Source: Motilibacter peucedani (GTDB lineage Bacteria > Actinomycetota > Actinomycetes > Motilibacterales > Motilibacteraceae). From it: 64,000 nt of DNA. Made by a program: the position numbers and the translations under genes. Shown piece after piece: positions 52,428-61,984 of this stretch. The notes under the pieces are model-generated. The model was not told where the DNA came from and did no database searches. It saw only the letters and a program-made list of their open reading frames with translations. Numbering within the stretch: the stretch's first letter is position 1; every line of letters starts with the position of its first letter. Location: positions 248,001 to 312,000 of the forward strand of contig NZ_RBWV01000013.1 of the NCBI RefSeq assembly GCF_003634695.1, in the 5' to 3' direction.

Positions 52428-54032
52428 ATGGGTACCACGCCCGCCCCCCTCCCGAGCCGCCTCGCCGGCTCGTTCCTCGACCGTCCCGTACGCGTCAAGC
52501 TCGTCGCCCTCGTCGTCGCCAGCCTCCTGGCGCTCGCTTCGTGCGTCGCCGTGACCGCGAAGACCAACCGCACGGCTGCCCAGACCTCCGAGCAGCTGCG
52601 CAACCTCAACTCCGCCGCGGCGCTGGTCCTCCAGCTCGACCGGCTCGCCAGCGAGCTCAAGGTGGACGGGCTGCAGGCGATCGTCCGACCTGACCCGGCC
52701 GCGCAGGTCCAGGTGCTGCAGGACCAGATCACGCGCACCAACACCACCCTGGACCAGTTGACCGCCGCCGAGCTGCCGAAGGCGCAGAAGGCCGGCGTGC
52801 AGACGCTGAAGGACGTCTACACCGACTACGAGGGCGTCATCACCCGCTTCGTGAAGAACGCCGGTGCCGACCCGGAGACCGCTCGCCTGTCGTGGGAGCA
52901 GATCGACGTCGACAACTACCTCGTCAGCGCCGTGCTGAAGAACAACCGCGACAGCTTCTCGAAGGCCGTCGCCCACGCGGAGAAGGCCGCCGCCGCGCAG
53001 CGCAGCAGCGCGACGCACCTGCTGTGGTTCGTCGTGGTCCTCGCGGCCTTCGTGGTCTGCCTCATCGCGTACGTCGTGGTCGTCTCGATCACCCGCCCGC
53101 TGCGCAAGGTTCGGGCCTCGCTCGAGGCGATGGCCAAGGGCGACCTGACCGTCTCGGCCGACGTGCCGCACCAGGACGAGATGGGCCAGATGGCCCGCGC
53201 GCTCGACCAGGCGCTCGCCGGCATCCGCGAGGTCGTCGGCTCGGTGTCGGGCTCCGCCCACGCCGTCGCCGCCGCTGCCGAGGAGATGTCCTCCACCGCC
53301 GCCGCGATGAGCTCGTCCGTCAACGAGTCGGGGGAGCAGGCCCGCCGCGTGTCCGACTCCGCCGCCGAGGTCTCCTCCAACGTCCAGACTGTCGCCACCG
53401 GCGCCGAGGAGATGCGCGTCTCGATCGACGAGATCGCCCACAACACCAACGAGGCCGCCCGCGTCGCCAGCCAGGCCGTGCAGCTCGCCGAGTCGACCAC
53501 GGCGCAGATCGGCAAGCTCGGAGCCTCCAGCACCGAGATCGCCACCGTCGTCAAGGTCATCACCACGATCGCCGAGCAGACCAACCTGCTGGCGCTCAAC
53601 GCGACGATCGAGGCCGCTCGGGCCGGCGAGTCGGGCAAGGGCTTCGCCGTCGTCGCCAACGAGGTCAAGGAGCTGGCGCAGGAGACCGCGCGGGCCACCG
53701 AGGACATCGCCAAGCGCGTCATGGCGATCCAGAGCGACACCGAGGGCGCCGTGTCGGCGATCGGCGAGATCAGCGCCGTCATCAGCCAGATCAACGACTT
53801 CCAGACCACGATCGCCAGCGCGGTCGAGGAGCAGACGGCCACCACCGCCGAGATGAACCGCAGCGTCGCGGCCGCCGCCGCCGGCGCCGCGGGCATCGCC
53901 GACAACATCGCCGGCCTGGCCGACGCCTCGCACGTCACCACCGCCGGTGTCGCCCAGTCCAAGGAGGCCGTCAGCGAGCTCAGCACCATGGCCCACGAGC
54001 TGCAGACGATGGTGTCGCACTTCCGCTACTGA
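52428..54032 (+). CDS. Methyl-accepting chemotaxis protein (chemoreceptor)
   Basis: 534 residues. TM1 at about 22-42, an extracytoplasmic four-helix sensor of about 150 residues, TM2 at about 200-222, a HAMP domain (about 223-275, [21 protein letters not shown]), then the signalling helical hairpin with the conserved tip [35 protein letters not shown]. It should control CheA. Probably co-transcribed with the preceding binding protein, which would dock on its sensor domain. Confidence 0.95.
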   Translation: MGTTPAPLPSRLAGSFLDRPVRVKLVALVVASLLALASCVAVTAKTNRTAAQTSEQLRNLNSAAALVLQLDRLASELKVDGLQAIVRPDPAAQVQVLQDQITRTNTTLDQLTAAELPKAQKAGVQTLKDVYTDYEGVITRFVKNAGADPETARLSWEQIDVDNYLVSAVLKNNRDSFSKAVAHAEKAAAAQRSSATHLLWFVVVLAAFVVCLIAYVVVVSITRPLRKVRASLEAMAKGDLTVSADVPHQDEMGQMARALDQALAGIREVVGSVSGSAHAVAAAAEEMSSTAAAMSSSVNESGEQARRVSDSAAEVSSNVQTVATGAEEMRVSIDEIAHNTNEAARVASQAVQLAESTTAQIGKLGASSTEIATVVKVITTIAEQTNLLALNATIEAARAGESGKGFAVVANEVKELAQETARATEDIAKRVMAIQSDTEGAVSAIGEISAVISQINDFQTTIASAVEEQTATTAEMNRSVAAAAAGAAGIADNIAGLADASHVTTAGVAQSKEAVSELSTMAHELQTMVSHFRY

Positions 54033-54049
54033 GGTCGCTGTCCGTCGGG

Positions 54050-54072
54050 ACGTTGATCACGTACGTTGATCA
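54050..54072. repeat. Two direct copies of ACGTTGATCA
   Basis: ACGTTGATCA occurs at 54050-54059 and 54063-54072, 13 bp apart, directly before the terminator stem. The second copy overlaps a GTTGATCAAC palindrome. Their role is unknown; a regulatory site is possible. Confidence 0.45.
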
Positions 54073-54075
54073 ACA

Positions 54076-54113
54076 GGGCGCCAGCCGTAGGAGATCTCCT
54101 ACGGCTGGCGCCC
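54076..54113. terminator. 38-bp perfect palindrome, terminator
   Basis: A perfect inverted repeat of 19+19 bases centred on GATC, with no unpaired loop beyond the central bases, followed on the + strand by CCTTTGC. It lies 43 bases after the chemoreceptor stop and 33 bases before the convergent ABC ATPase stop, so it may terminate both. The self-complementary centre also allows cruciform formation. Confidence 0.85.
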
Positions 54114-54146
54114 CTTTGCTGTGCCTGGTCGCGCGGCGGCGCGACG

Positions 54147-54884
54147 TCAGCCCGTGACGCGGCGCAGGAAGCGCTGCGTACGCGGGTCGGCCGCCCGCTC
54201 GAAGACGTCGGCCGCGGTGCCGCGCTCGGCCACGACGCCGGACTCGAGGAAGCACACCTGGTCGGCCACCTGGCGGGCGAACGACATCTCGTGCGTGGCC
54301 AGCACCATCGTCATGCCCTCGTCCTTGAGCTCGCGGACGACGTCGAGCACCTCGCCGACGAGCTCTGGGTCGAGCGCGCTGGTCACCTCGTCGAGCAGCA
54401 GCAGCTTGGGCCGCATGGCCAGGGCGCGGGCGATCGCGGCGCGCTGCTGCTGGCCGCCGGAGAGCCGGTCGGGGTAGTCCTTCGCCTTGTCGGCCAGCCC
54501 GAACCGCTCGAGGAGCCGGCGAGCCTCGGTCTCGGCCTCGGCGCGCCCGTTACGCCGCACCTTGCGCGGAGCGAGCGTGACGTTGTCGAGCACCGAGAGG
54601 TGCGGGAACAGGTTGTAGGCCTGGAACACGATGCCGATCTGCTGGCGCACCGAGTCGACGTCGACGCGCGGGTCGGAGATGTCGCTGCCCTCCAGCCACA
54701 CCACGCCGTCGTCGACGACCTCGAGCAGGTTGACGCAGCGCAGCAGCGTCGACTTGCCCGACCCGCTCGCGCCGATGAGCGCGGTGACCGAGTGGGCCGG
54801 CACCTCGAGGTCGATGCCCCGCAGCACCTGGGTGGCGCCGAAGCTCTTGCGCACCTGCTCGAGGCGCAGGAGCGGCTCGCTCAC
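54147..54884 (-). CDS. Polar amino acid ABC transporter ATPase (GlnQ-like)
   Basis: 245 residues. Walker A GASGSGKSTLL (about residue 38), Q-loop, signature LSGGQQQRAAIARALAMRPKLLLLDEVTSALDP and the H-loop THEMSFARQVAD are complete. The GTG start overlaps the permease stop (GTGA). Powers uptake through the two neighbouring components. Confidence 0.95.
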   Translation of the reverse strand: MSEPLLRLEQVRKSFGATQVLRGIDLEVPAHSVTALIGASGSGKSTLLRCVNLLEVVDDGVVWLEGSDISDPRVDVDSVRQQIGIVFQAYNLFPHLSVLDNVTLAPRKVRRNGRAEAETEARRLLERFGLADKAKDYPDRLSGGQQQRAAIARALAMRPKLLLLDEVTSALDPELVGEVLDVVRELKDEGMTMVLATHEMSFARQVADQVCFLESGVVAERGTAADVFERAADPRTQRFLRRVTG

Positions 54885-55735
54885 AGGACGTTCCCGTGCA
54901 CCGGCAGGCCGCCCGAGCGGGCCGCGACGTAGTCGGTGAGCCGCGTCATGGGGATCGTGAGGGCGACGAACACCAGCCCGGCGACCATGTAGGGCGTGAA
55001 GTTGAACGAGCGCCCGGTGATGATGGCTGCCGCCTGGATCGCGTCGGTCGCCCCGAGGATCGAGACCAGGCCCGAGTCCTTCTGCAGCGAGACGAGGTCG
55101 TTGAGCAGCGGGGGCACCACGCGCCGGACCGCCTGCGGCAGCACGACGTGGCGCATCGACTGGCCGTAGCTGAGCCCCAGCGACCGGGCAGCGGCCCGCT
55201 GCGAGGGGTGCACCGACTCGATGCCGGCCCGGAAGACCTCGGCGACGTAGGCGGAGTAGGTCAGCACCAGTGCGGCGCCGCCCCAGAACACCACGCTGTC
55301 GGTGACGCCCGTCAGCCGCAGCGCCGGCACCCCCAGGCCCAGCAGCAGCAGCACCAGCAGCAGCGGGATCCCGCGGAACAGGTCGGTGTAGACCGCCGCG
55401 AACAGCCGCAGCGGGAACGCGACCGGGCCACGCAGCGTACGCATCACCGCCAGCGTCAGCCCGAGCGCCAGGATGCACACCTCGCAGACCACCATGAGCC
55501 GCAGGTTGAGCCACAGCCCGCGCAGGACGTCGGGCAGCGCCTCCTTCGCGTAGTGGGCGCTGAGGAACGACTCGCGGAACGGCGGCCACCCCGGCGCGCT
55601 GGTGACCAGCGCCACCACGACCGCGAGCAGGACCAGCGTCGTCAGCGCGGCGACGGCCGTCGAGCGGCGCGAGCGCGCGCGCCGGTAGCGCTCGCGCTCG
55701 AGCTGGCGGGCGGAGGGGGTGTAGGCCTCGCTCAC
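54881..55735 (-). CDS. Polar amino acid ABC transporter permease
   Basis: 284 residues; an N-terminal membrane segment (about 27-47) and a HisM/GlnP-type permease core with the EAA-like loop (SVHPSQRAAARSLGLSYGQSMRHVVLPQA). One permease gene serves as a homodimer in this family. The start overlaps the binding-protein stop. Substrate class: polar or charged amino acids. Confidence 0.94.
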   Translation of the reverse strand: MSEAYTPSARQLERERYRRARSRRSTAVAALTTLVLLAVVVALVTSAPGWPPFRESFLSAHYAKEALPDVLRGLWLNLRLMVVCEVCILALGLTLAVMRTLRGPVAFPLRLFAAVYTDLFRGIPLLLVLLLLGLGVPALRLTGVTDSVVFWGGAALVLTYSAYVAEVFRAGIESVHPSQRAAARSLGLSYGQSMRHVVLPQAVRRVVPPLLNDLVSLQKDSGLVSILGATDAIQAAAIITGRSFNFTPYMVAGLVFVALTIPMTRLTDYVAARSGGLPVHGNVL

Positions 55736-56682
55736 TCTCCGAACACCGGCGCGCCGACCGTCTTGGCGAGCCACTGCGACTGCAGGTCGGCGAGGGTGCC
55801 GTCGGTACGCAGCGAGTCGACCGCCGCGGTGACGCACGAGGTGAGCGCGCTGCCCTTCTCGAGCACCATGCCGAACTGCTCGCCGCCCGACTCGGCCGGG
55901 AACTGGCCCACGATCTTCGCGTCGGGGATCTCGGCCGCGGTGATGTAGAAGGCGGTGGGGAGGTCGACGGCGAGGCCGTCGATCTGGCCGTTCTTGAGCG
56001 CCGCCTTCGCGATGTCGTTGGTGCGGTAGGCCGCCACCTTGTGCGTGGGCTTCACGACGTCGGTCAGCGTCTGGTAGCTCGTGGTGCCGATCTGCCCGCC
56101 GAGCTTCGCGGACTTGAGCTGGGCGACCGTGGTGGCGCCGGCGATGGGGGAGTCCTTGCGCGCGATGACCGCCTGGGCGACGTCGTAGTAGCCCGAGCTG
56201 AAGTCGACGACCTTCTTGCGCTCGTCGGTGATCGACACCTGGTTGATGTCGACGTCGAACTTCTTGCGGCCCGGGGTGGCCACGCTGTTGAAGGGCGCGA
56301 CGATCCACTTCACGTCGGTCTTGGCGAAGCCGAGGCGGTCGGCGACGGCGTAGGCGACCGCGGACTCGTAGCCCTGGCCGTTGCTCGGGTCGTCCTTGGC
56401 GAACCAGGGGTCGTAGGCCGGCTTGTCGGTGCCGACGGTCAGCGTGCCCTTGGTGCGGGTGGCGAGCGAGTCCTTGGTGCACGAGGCCGGCAGGGCGGCG
56501 GAGCTGTCGCTGGGTGCGGCGCTGGCGGCGCCCGTGTCGGCCGGCGAGGGGGAGGTGAGGACCGGCGAGGACGCGGCCGGAGCGCTCGAGGAGGACGGCG
56601 CTGTCGAGTCGTCCTTCTCCTGGGCGCAGGCGGTGACGGCCGAGGCGAGGGCGGCGATGGCGACGAGCGAGCGGAGCTTCAT
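55732..56682 (-). CDS. Amino acid ABC transporter substrate-binding lipoprotein
   Basis: 316 residues. Signal ending [11 protein letters not shown] (Cys about residue 19), a Ser/Pro/Ala-rich tether to about 68, then a family-3 bacterial solute-binding domain ([49 protein letters not shown]). ATG 56682. The three genes are one leftward operon with a -10/-35 promoter upstream. Confidence 0.94.
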   Translation of the reverse strand: MKLRSLVAIAALASAVTACAQEKDDSTAPSSSSAPAASSPVLTSPSPADTGAASAAPSDSSAALPASCTKDSLATRTKGTLTVGTDKPAYDPWFAKDDPSNGQGYESAVAYAVADRLGFAKTDVKWIVAPFNSVATPGRKKFDVDINQVSITDERKKVVDFSSGYYDVAQAVIARKDSPIAGATTVAQLKSAKLGGQIGTTSYQTLTDVVKPTHKVAAYRTNDIAKAALKNGQIDGLAVDLPTAFYITAAEIPDAKIVGQFPAESGGEQFGMVLEKGSALTSCVTAAVDSLRTDGTLADLQSQWLAKTVGAPVFGE

Positions 56683-56730
56683 GCAGGGTTCCTCGAGGAC
56701 GTGCGCGAGCGCGACGGGCGGTGCCCGCAG

Positions 56731-56760
56731 ATTATCAAGGTCATCTTCCGAACCGGTCAG
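56731..56760 (-). promoter_or_regulatory. Putative housekeeping promoter of the amino acid ABC operon
   Basis: On the minus strand CTGACC (56760-56755), 18 bases, then GATAAT (56736-56731) match the -35 and -10 consensus at 4/6 and 5/6. It lies about 50 bases before the binding-protein ATG, and is the only AT-rich hexamer in the divergent gap with prfB. Confidence 0.6.
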
Positions 56761-56822
56761 GAAGCGCGCAGGTGCGTTCCGCGTCGTCCGGCCCTGAGCC
56801 CGAGCCCGTAGGCTTGACCCTC

Positions 56823-57923
56823 GTGGCCGGCCCTGAGTTCTCCGACGAGCTGAAGTCCCTCGACGCGACCATGACCAGCGTGGAGAAGGTCCTCGACCTG
56901 CCCGCGCTGCGTGCGCAGGCCGCCGACCTCGAGGAGCAGTCCGGCGCGCCCGACCTCTGGAACGACCCCGAGGCGGCGCAGAAGGTCACCAGCAGGCTCT
57001 CCCACCTGCAGGGCAGCCTGCGCCGGGTCGAGGGCATCCGCTCGCGCATCGACGACCTCGCCGTGCTGTGGGAGCTCGCCGAGGGCGAGGAGGACCAGGA
57101 CACCCGCGACGAGGCGCTCGCCGAGCTCGACAAGCTGAAGAAGGACGTCGAGGCGCTCGAGGTCCAGACCCTGCTCAACGGCGAGTACGACGCCCGCGAG
57201 GCCCTGGTCACGGTCCGGGCGGAGGCCGGGGGCGTGGACGCCGCCGACTTCACCGAGATGCTCATGCGGATGTACCTGCGCTGGGCCGAGCGACACGGCT
57301 ACAAGACCGAGGTCTACGACACCTCCTACGCCGAGGAGGCGGGCATCAAGTCGGCGACCTTCAAGGTGGCCGCGCCCTACGCCTACGGCACCCTGTCGAT
57401 CGAGCAGGGCACCCACCGGCTCGTCCGCATCTCGCCCTTCGACAACCAGGGCCGGCGCCAGACCAGCTTCGCCGGCGTCGAGGTGCTGCCCGTCGTCGAG
57501 TCCGACGACCACGTCGAGATCCCCGACGACGACATCCGCGTCGACGTCTTCCGGTCGAGCGGCCCCGGCGGCCAGGGCGTCAACACGACCGACTCGGCGG
57601 TGCGCATCACGCACCTGCCGACCGGCATCGTCGTCTCCTGCCAGAACGAGCGCTCGCAGATCCAGAACCGCGCCTCGGCGATGGCCGTCCTCCAGGCCAA
57701 GCTGCTCGAGCGGCGCCGCCAGGAGGAGCAGGCGCGCATGGACGCGCTCAAGGGCGACTCGTCCGGCTCGTGGGGCAACCAGATGCGCTCCTACGTGCTG
57801 CACCCCTACCAGATGGTCAAGGACCTGCGCACCGACTACGAGACCGGCAACACCCAGTCCGTGCTCGACGGCGAGATCGACGACTTCATCGAGGCCGGGA
57901 TCCGCTGGCGCAAGAGCGCCTGA
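56823..57923 (+). CDS. prfB: Peptide chain release factor 2
   Basis: 366 residues. Hallmarks are SPF (in [15 protein letters not shown]), the tripeptide anticodon that reads UGA/UAA, and GGQ ([17 protein letters not shown]), the hydrolysis loop. There is no in-frame UGA programmed-frameshift site near codon 25; the frame is continuous, as in other actinobacteria. The GTG start sits nine bases after a TAGGCT element, so the mRNA may be leaderless. Confidence 0.97.
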   Translation: MAGPEFSDELKSLDATMTSVEKVLDLPALRAQAADLEEQSGAPDLWNDPEAAQKVTSRLSHLQGSLRRVEGIRSRIDDLAVLWELAEGEEDQDTRDEALAELDKLKKDVEALEVQTLLNGEYDAREALVTVRAEAGGVDAADFTEMLMRMYLRWAERHGYKTEVYDTSYAEEAGIKSATFKVAAPYAYGTLSIEQGTHRLVRISPFDNQGRRQTSFAGVEVLPVVESDDHVEIPDDDIRVDVFRSSGPGGQGVNTTDSAVRITHLPTGIVVSCQNERSQIQNRASAMAVLQAKLLERRRQEEQARMDALKGDSSGSWGNQMRSYVLHPYQMVKDLRTDYETGNTQSVLDGEIDDFIEAGIRWRKSA

Positions 57924-58012
57924 TCCTGCTTGCGCGTCGCCTCGGCGGCGCGGGACGCTGCCCTCAGCGGGTCGGCGCGCCGCCGTCCCCACGGGGGTCG
58001 AGGGAGACCGCT

Positions 58013-58987
58013 ATGGCGCGTGCCCGTGCAGTGGTGGTGGCTGCAGCGCTCGGCGCGGCCCTCGGCTCGGCCGGCCTCCTGCCGGCGCAGGCTGGCGAGC
58101 CTGCGACCAGGGTGCTCGGCGGCCCGGGGTTCGTCCCGGTCGCGGTGAACGCGCACCGTGTCGTGCTGGGGCGCGTCGAGCCGACGGGGGAGGCGCAGGT
58201 CGTCACCCGGGACGGCGGGCTGCGTACCCTGCGCGACCCCGCGGGCACCACCGGCTCGAGCGTGGCCGGGCTCGACGACTCGGGGACGGTCACCGGCGGC
58301 GCCACCGGTGCCGACGGCGCTCCTCGCGTGGTGCAGTGGCGGTCGCCCGACTACCAGCCTGAGCTGCTGGACCTCTCGCCGGGCGCCTGGTACGTCGCTG
58401 ACGTCGACCGCGGCGGCCGGGTCCTGCTGCGCCGGGGCGACGACAGGTCGTACGTCTGGCGCGCCGGCTCGCTGGCGGCCGTCGCCGACCTCACGTCGGG
58501 CGCGCTGCAGCGCGCCACGCTGCTCGACCCCGCCGGGGACCTGGTGGACGCGCTGGCGACCCCGCCGGTGCTCTGGACCGGCGGCCGGGCCGTCGCCCTC
58601 GAGGCGCCGGCCGGACTGGCCGTGGCGGTGTCGGACGTGGAGGACGGGGCCGTCTACGGCACGGTGTCGGACTACGCCGCCGGAGGCATCCCCGCTCGTG
58701 CGGTGCGGTGGGACGCCTCCGGCCGGCTGCACCGGCTGCCGCTGCCAGCAGGGACCGGAGGCCCGGCGTACGCCTCTGTCACGGGCACGGCCGGCGCGCA
58801 CGACCGCGCGGCGGGCACCGTCTGCAGGACGGCGACGGGTGCCTGCCTCGCGCTGACCTGGCGGCGCGACCGCCTGACCGTGGTCGGTCCGGGCACGGCG
58901 CGCGCGGTCGACGGCAAGGGCGGGGTGGTCGGCACGGCGCCGGTCGACGGCGGCGTACGCGGGGTGCTGTGGAAGCGGCACGCCTGA
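58013..58987 (+). CDS. Secreted protein of unknown function with HAF-like beta repeats
   Basis: 324 residues with a signal peptide (to about residue 27, AQAGEP). The mature part is almost all beta, with several Gly-rich repeats of the kind [15 protein letters not shown] followed by a Trp/Arg segment. The repeats recall extracellular HAF-type propellers, a family of unknown function. ATG 58013. No operon link to prfB. Confidence 0.7.
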   Translation: MARARAVVVAAALGAALGSAGLLPAQAGEPATRVLGGPGFVPVAVNAHRVVLGRVEPTGEAQVVTRDGGLRTLRDPAGTTGSSVAGLDDSGTVTGGATGADGAPRVVQWRSPDYQPELLDLSPGAWYVADVDRGGRVLLRRGDDRSYVWRAGSLAAVADLTSGALQRATLLDPAGDLVDALATPPVLWTGGRAVALEAPAGLAVAVSDVEDGAVYGTVSDYAAGGIPARAVRWDASGRLHRLPLPAGTGGPAYASVTGTAGAHDRAAGTVCRTATGACLALTWRRDRLTVVGPGTARAVDGKGGVVGTAPVDGGVRGVLWKRHA

Positions 58988-58997
58988 CGCGCGACGG

Positions 58998-59195
58998 CTA
59001 GCCCACCAGCAGCAGGACCACCCACAGCGCCAGCAGGCCGGCGGCCACGGCCAGCAGGACGCTGCCGGAGGGGCCGCCACCCTCGGGCGGACCGGTGCGG
59101 TAGCCGCGGCACGTCGGGCAGCTGCCCTCGTCCGCCGGCCGGTTGCACGCCGCGCACACAGGGCGGAGCGCACCACGGTCGTACGCGTCGACCAC
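58998..59195 (-). CDS. Small zinc-ribbon membrane protein (65 aa)
   Basis: A CxxC-x8-CxxC zinc ribbon ([16 protein letters not shown], residues 13-28) is followed by a Gly/Pro linker and a C-terminal membrane segment. GTG 59195 has AAGGGGG about six bases upstream. Function unknown. It converges on the preceding gene with ten bases between stops. Confidence 0.7.
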   Translation of the reverse strand: MVDAYDRGALRPVCAACNRPADEGSCPTCRGYRTGPPEGGGPSGSVLLAVAAGLLALWVVLLLVG

Positions 59196-59426
59196 GGCCG
59201 ACCCCCTTCCCTCGCCCCAGTGCGGGCCTCGTGCTGGCTCTCGGCTCGTCCAACGCGCGGCTGGAGTCCAGGGTGCCCAGAACTCGGGCATCTCGCACCT
59301 AGACTGGCTGGCGTCGTCGGGGCCGCAGCGGCGACAACGCGTCGCCCGGCGCGCGTAGTCCCCGGCGTGCCGTGGCCCCGAGCACACCGTCCCCCGACGC
59401 AACGTCCCCGAGCAGATGGTCGACCT

Positions 59427-60116
<690 letters not shown>

Positions 60117-60132
60117 GAAGGAGCTCCTGCCC

Positions 60133-61047
60133 GTGCGCCTGCGCGTCATCGCGTCCGACGTCCTCATCGGCCTGCGCCGCAACCTGACCATGACGATCTC
60201 GGTCGTCATCACGACCTGGATCGCGCTCGGCTTCTTCGCTGCCGGCCTGCTCTTCAGCCAGCAGGTCCACACGATGAAGGGCTACTGGTACGACAAGATC
60301 GAGGTCTCGGTCTACCTGTGCACCAAGGACGACGCCGACACCACCGCGGCGGGCTGCGCGTCGGGCGAGGTGACCGAGGCGCAGCGCGAGGGCATCCGCT
60401 CGGAGCTCCAGGCGATGCCCGAGGTGCAGACCGTCTACTACGAGTCGCGCGACCAGGCCTACAAGCGGTTCAAGGAGATCTACAAGGACCAGTCGATCAG
60501 CCAGGACGTCGACCCCTCGGCGCTGCCCGAGTCCTTCCGGGTCAAGCTGAAGAACCCCGAGCAGTTCGACGTGATCGCCTCGAGGTTCGAGAACCAGCCG
60601 GGCGTCTCGACCGTCGAGGACAGCCGCCAGGTGCTCGAGAAGTTCTTCACGATCCTGTCGCGGCTCCAGCTGGCCGCGTTCCTGGTGGCGGGCCTCACCG
60701 TGCTCTCGGCGGCCCTGCTGATCGCCAACACGATCCGCGTCGCAGCCTACGGGCGGCGGCGCGAGACCGGGATCATGCGGCTGGTCGGCGCGTCGAACTT
60801 CTACATCCAGCTGCCGTTCCTGCTCGAGGGGGCGCTCGCCGGCCTGCTCGGCGCGGGCCTGACCGTGGCCTCGATGGCCGCCTTCGAGAAGTTCATCATC
60901 CTCGACCAGGCCGCTGAGAAGATCCCCGCCGTGCCCTTCATCAACTGGGGTGACGTCTGGGCGACGGCTCCGTGGGTGGTCGCGCTCGGCGTCGGGCTGG
61001 CCTCCTTCGCCGCCCTGCTCACCCTGCGCCGCCACCTCCGCGTCTGA
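60133..61047 (+). CDS. ftsX: Cell-division membrane protein FtsX
   Basis: 304 residues; four membrane segments (about 20-42, then three in the C-terminal third) and a large extracytoplasmic loop (about 45-170) that should contact the peptidoglycan hydrolase. Starts 16 bases after ftsE, with AGAAGGAG upstream of the GTG. Family FtsX: RRRETGIMRLVGASNFYIQLPFLLEG. Confidence 0.95.
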   Translation: MRLRVIASDVLIGLRRNLTMTISVVITTWIALGFFAAGLLFSQQVHTMKGYWYDKIEVSVYLCTKDDADTTAAGCASGEVTEAQREGIRSELQAMPEVQTVYYESRDQAYKRFKEIYKDQSISQDVDPSALPESFRVKLKNPEQFDVIASRFENQPGVSTVEDSRQVLEKFFTILSRLQLAAFLVAGLTVLSAALLIANTIRVAAYGRRRETGIMRLVGASNFYIQLPFLLEGALAGLLGAGLTVASMAAFEKFIILDQAAEKIPAVPFINWGDVWATAPWVVALGVGLASFAALLTLRRHLRV

Positions 61048-61091
61048 CCCCGCCTGAGCCGTCATCGCGAGGGTGGGGAGAGCGGGTGGGG

Positions 61092-61928
61092 TCAGTCGGC
61101 GCTGCCGGAGAAGATCCCGCCCATGCCGAGCCCGGTCTTCTTGTCCCCGGCTCCGGCGTTCTTCTCCAGCGCCTTGGCCAGCCCGTCGAGCGTGAGCGAC
61201 TGCAGGATCACCCGGCCGTTGCCCTCGACGGTGGCGAGCGACATGCCCTCGCCGCCGAACAGCGCGTTCATGGCGCCCTGGCGGTTCATCGCGCCGACCC
61301 GCTGCACGCCGTAGCGGATGCTCGAGTCCCACGCCACGATGCAGCCGGTGTCGACCCGGATGCGGCCCCCGTAGTCGGCCGGGTTGATGTCGATGAAGTC
61401 GCCCGCGCCCGCGATCAGCAGGGTGCCGACGCCGGTGAACTTCTCGAGCACGAACCCCTCGCCGCCCGACATGCCCTGGCGCAGCCCCGAGAAGGCGATG
61501 TCGAAGTTGACCCCCGCTTCGGCGGCGACGAAGGCGTCCTTCTCCGCGAACCAGGTGGTCGCCCCGTCGAGCTCCAGCGCGCGCATCTCGCCGGGGATGA
61601 CGCCGGCCAGCCCGAGCAGCCCGTCGCCGCCGGTCGTGTGGAAGTGGGTGAAGGCGAACGACTCGCCGGCGAGCATGCGCTTGCCGGCGTCCATCGCGCC
61701 GCGCAGCAGCCCGCCGAAGGCGCCGCCGGCCCCCGCGGGAGCGGCGGCGGGCTGGCCGGGCGCGCTCGGCGCCGACAGCTTGGTCTCCATCACCACGTCG
61801 TCGGAGGCGAACAGGAACTTGCCCGCCTCGCTGTAGACGACCTGTCCGGGCTTGAGGTTGAGCACGGCGATCTTGGTGGTCGTGCCGACCAGGGTCACGT
61901 CGAGGGTCACGTCCTGATCCTCGCGCAC
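61092..61928 (-). CDS. AIM24/TIGR00266-like protein
   Basis: 278 residues, no signal peptide; beta-rich repeats characteristic of AIM24: GATTWFAEKDAFVAAEAGVNFD, GEGFVLEKFTGVGTLLIAGAGDFIDI, DTGCIVAWDSSIRYGVQRV. Poorly understood family often near membrane stress genes. It is oriented opposite to the flanking division genes, interrupting the ftsX - M23 order. GTG 61928. Confidence 0.88.
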   Translation of the reverse strand: MREDQDVTLDVTLVGTTTKIAVLNLKPGQVVYSEAGKFLFASDDVVMETKLSAPSAPGQPAAAPAGAGGAFGGLLRGAMDAGKRMLAGESFAFTHFHTTGGDGLLGLAGVIPGEMRALELDGATTWFAEKDAFVAAEAGVNFDIAFSGLRQGMSGGEGFVLEKFTGVGTLLIAGAGDFIDINPADYGGRIRVDTGCIVAWDSSIRYGVQRVGAMNRQGAMNALFGGEGMSLATVEGNGRVILQSLTLDGLAKALEKNAGAGDKKTGLGMGGIFSGSAD

Positions 61929-61984
61929 CCCTGCCTCGGCGCGCCTGCGGGGCTGGGCGCCCGGGCGGTGGTGGACTAGCGACC

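Noticed and set aside
56823-56900. Programmed +1 frameshift site in prfB
   Set aside because: The frame is continuous with no in-frame TGA near codon 25; actinobacterial prfB commonly lacks the site.
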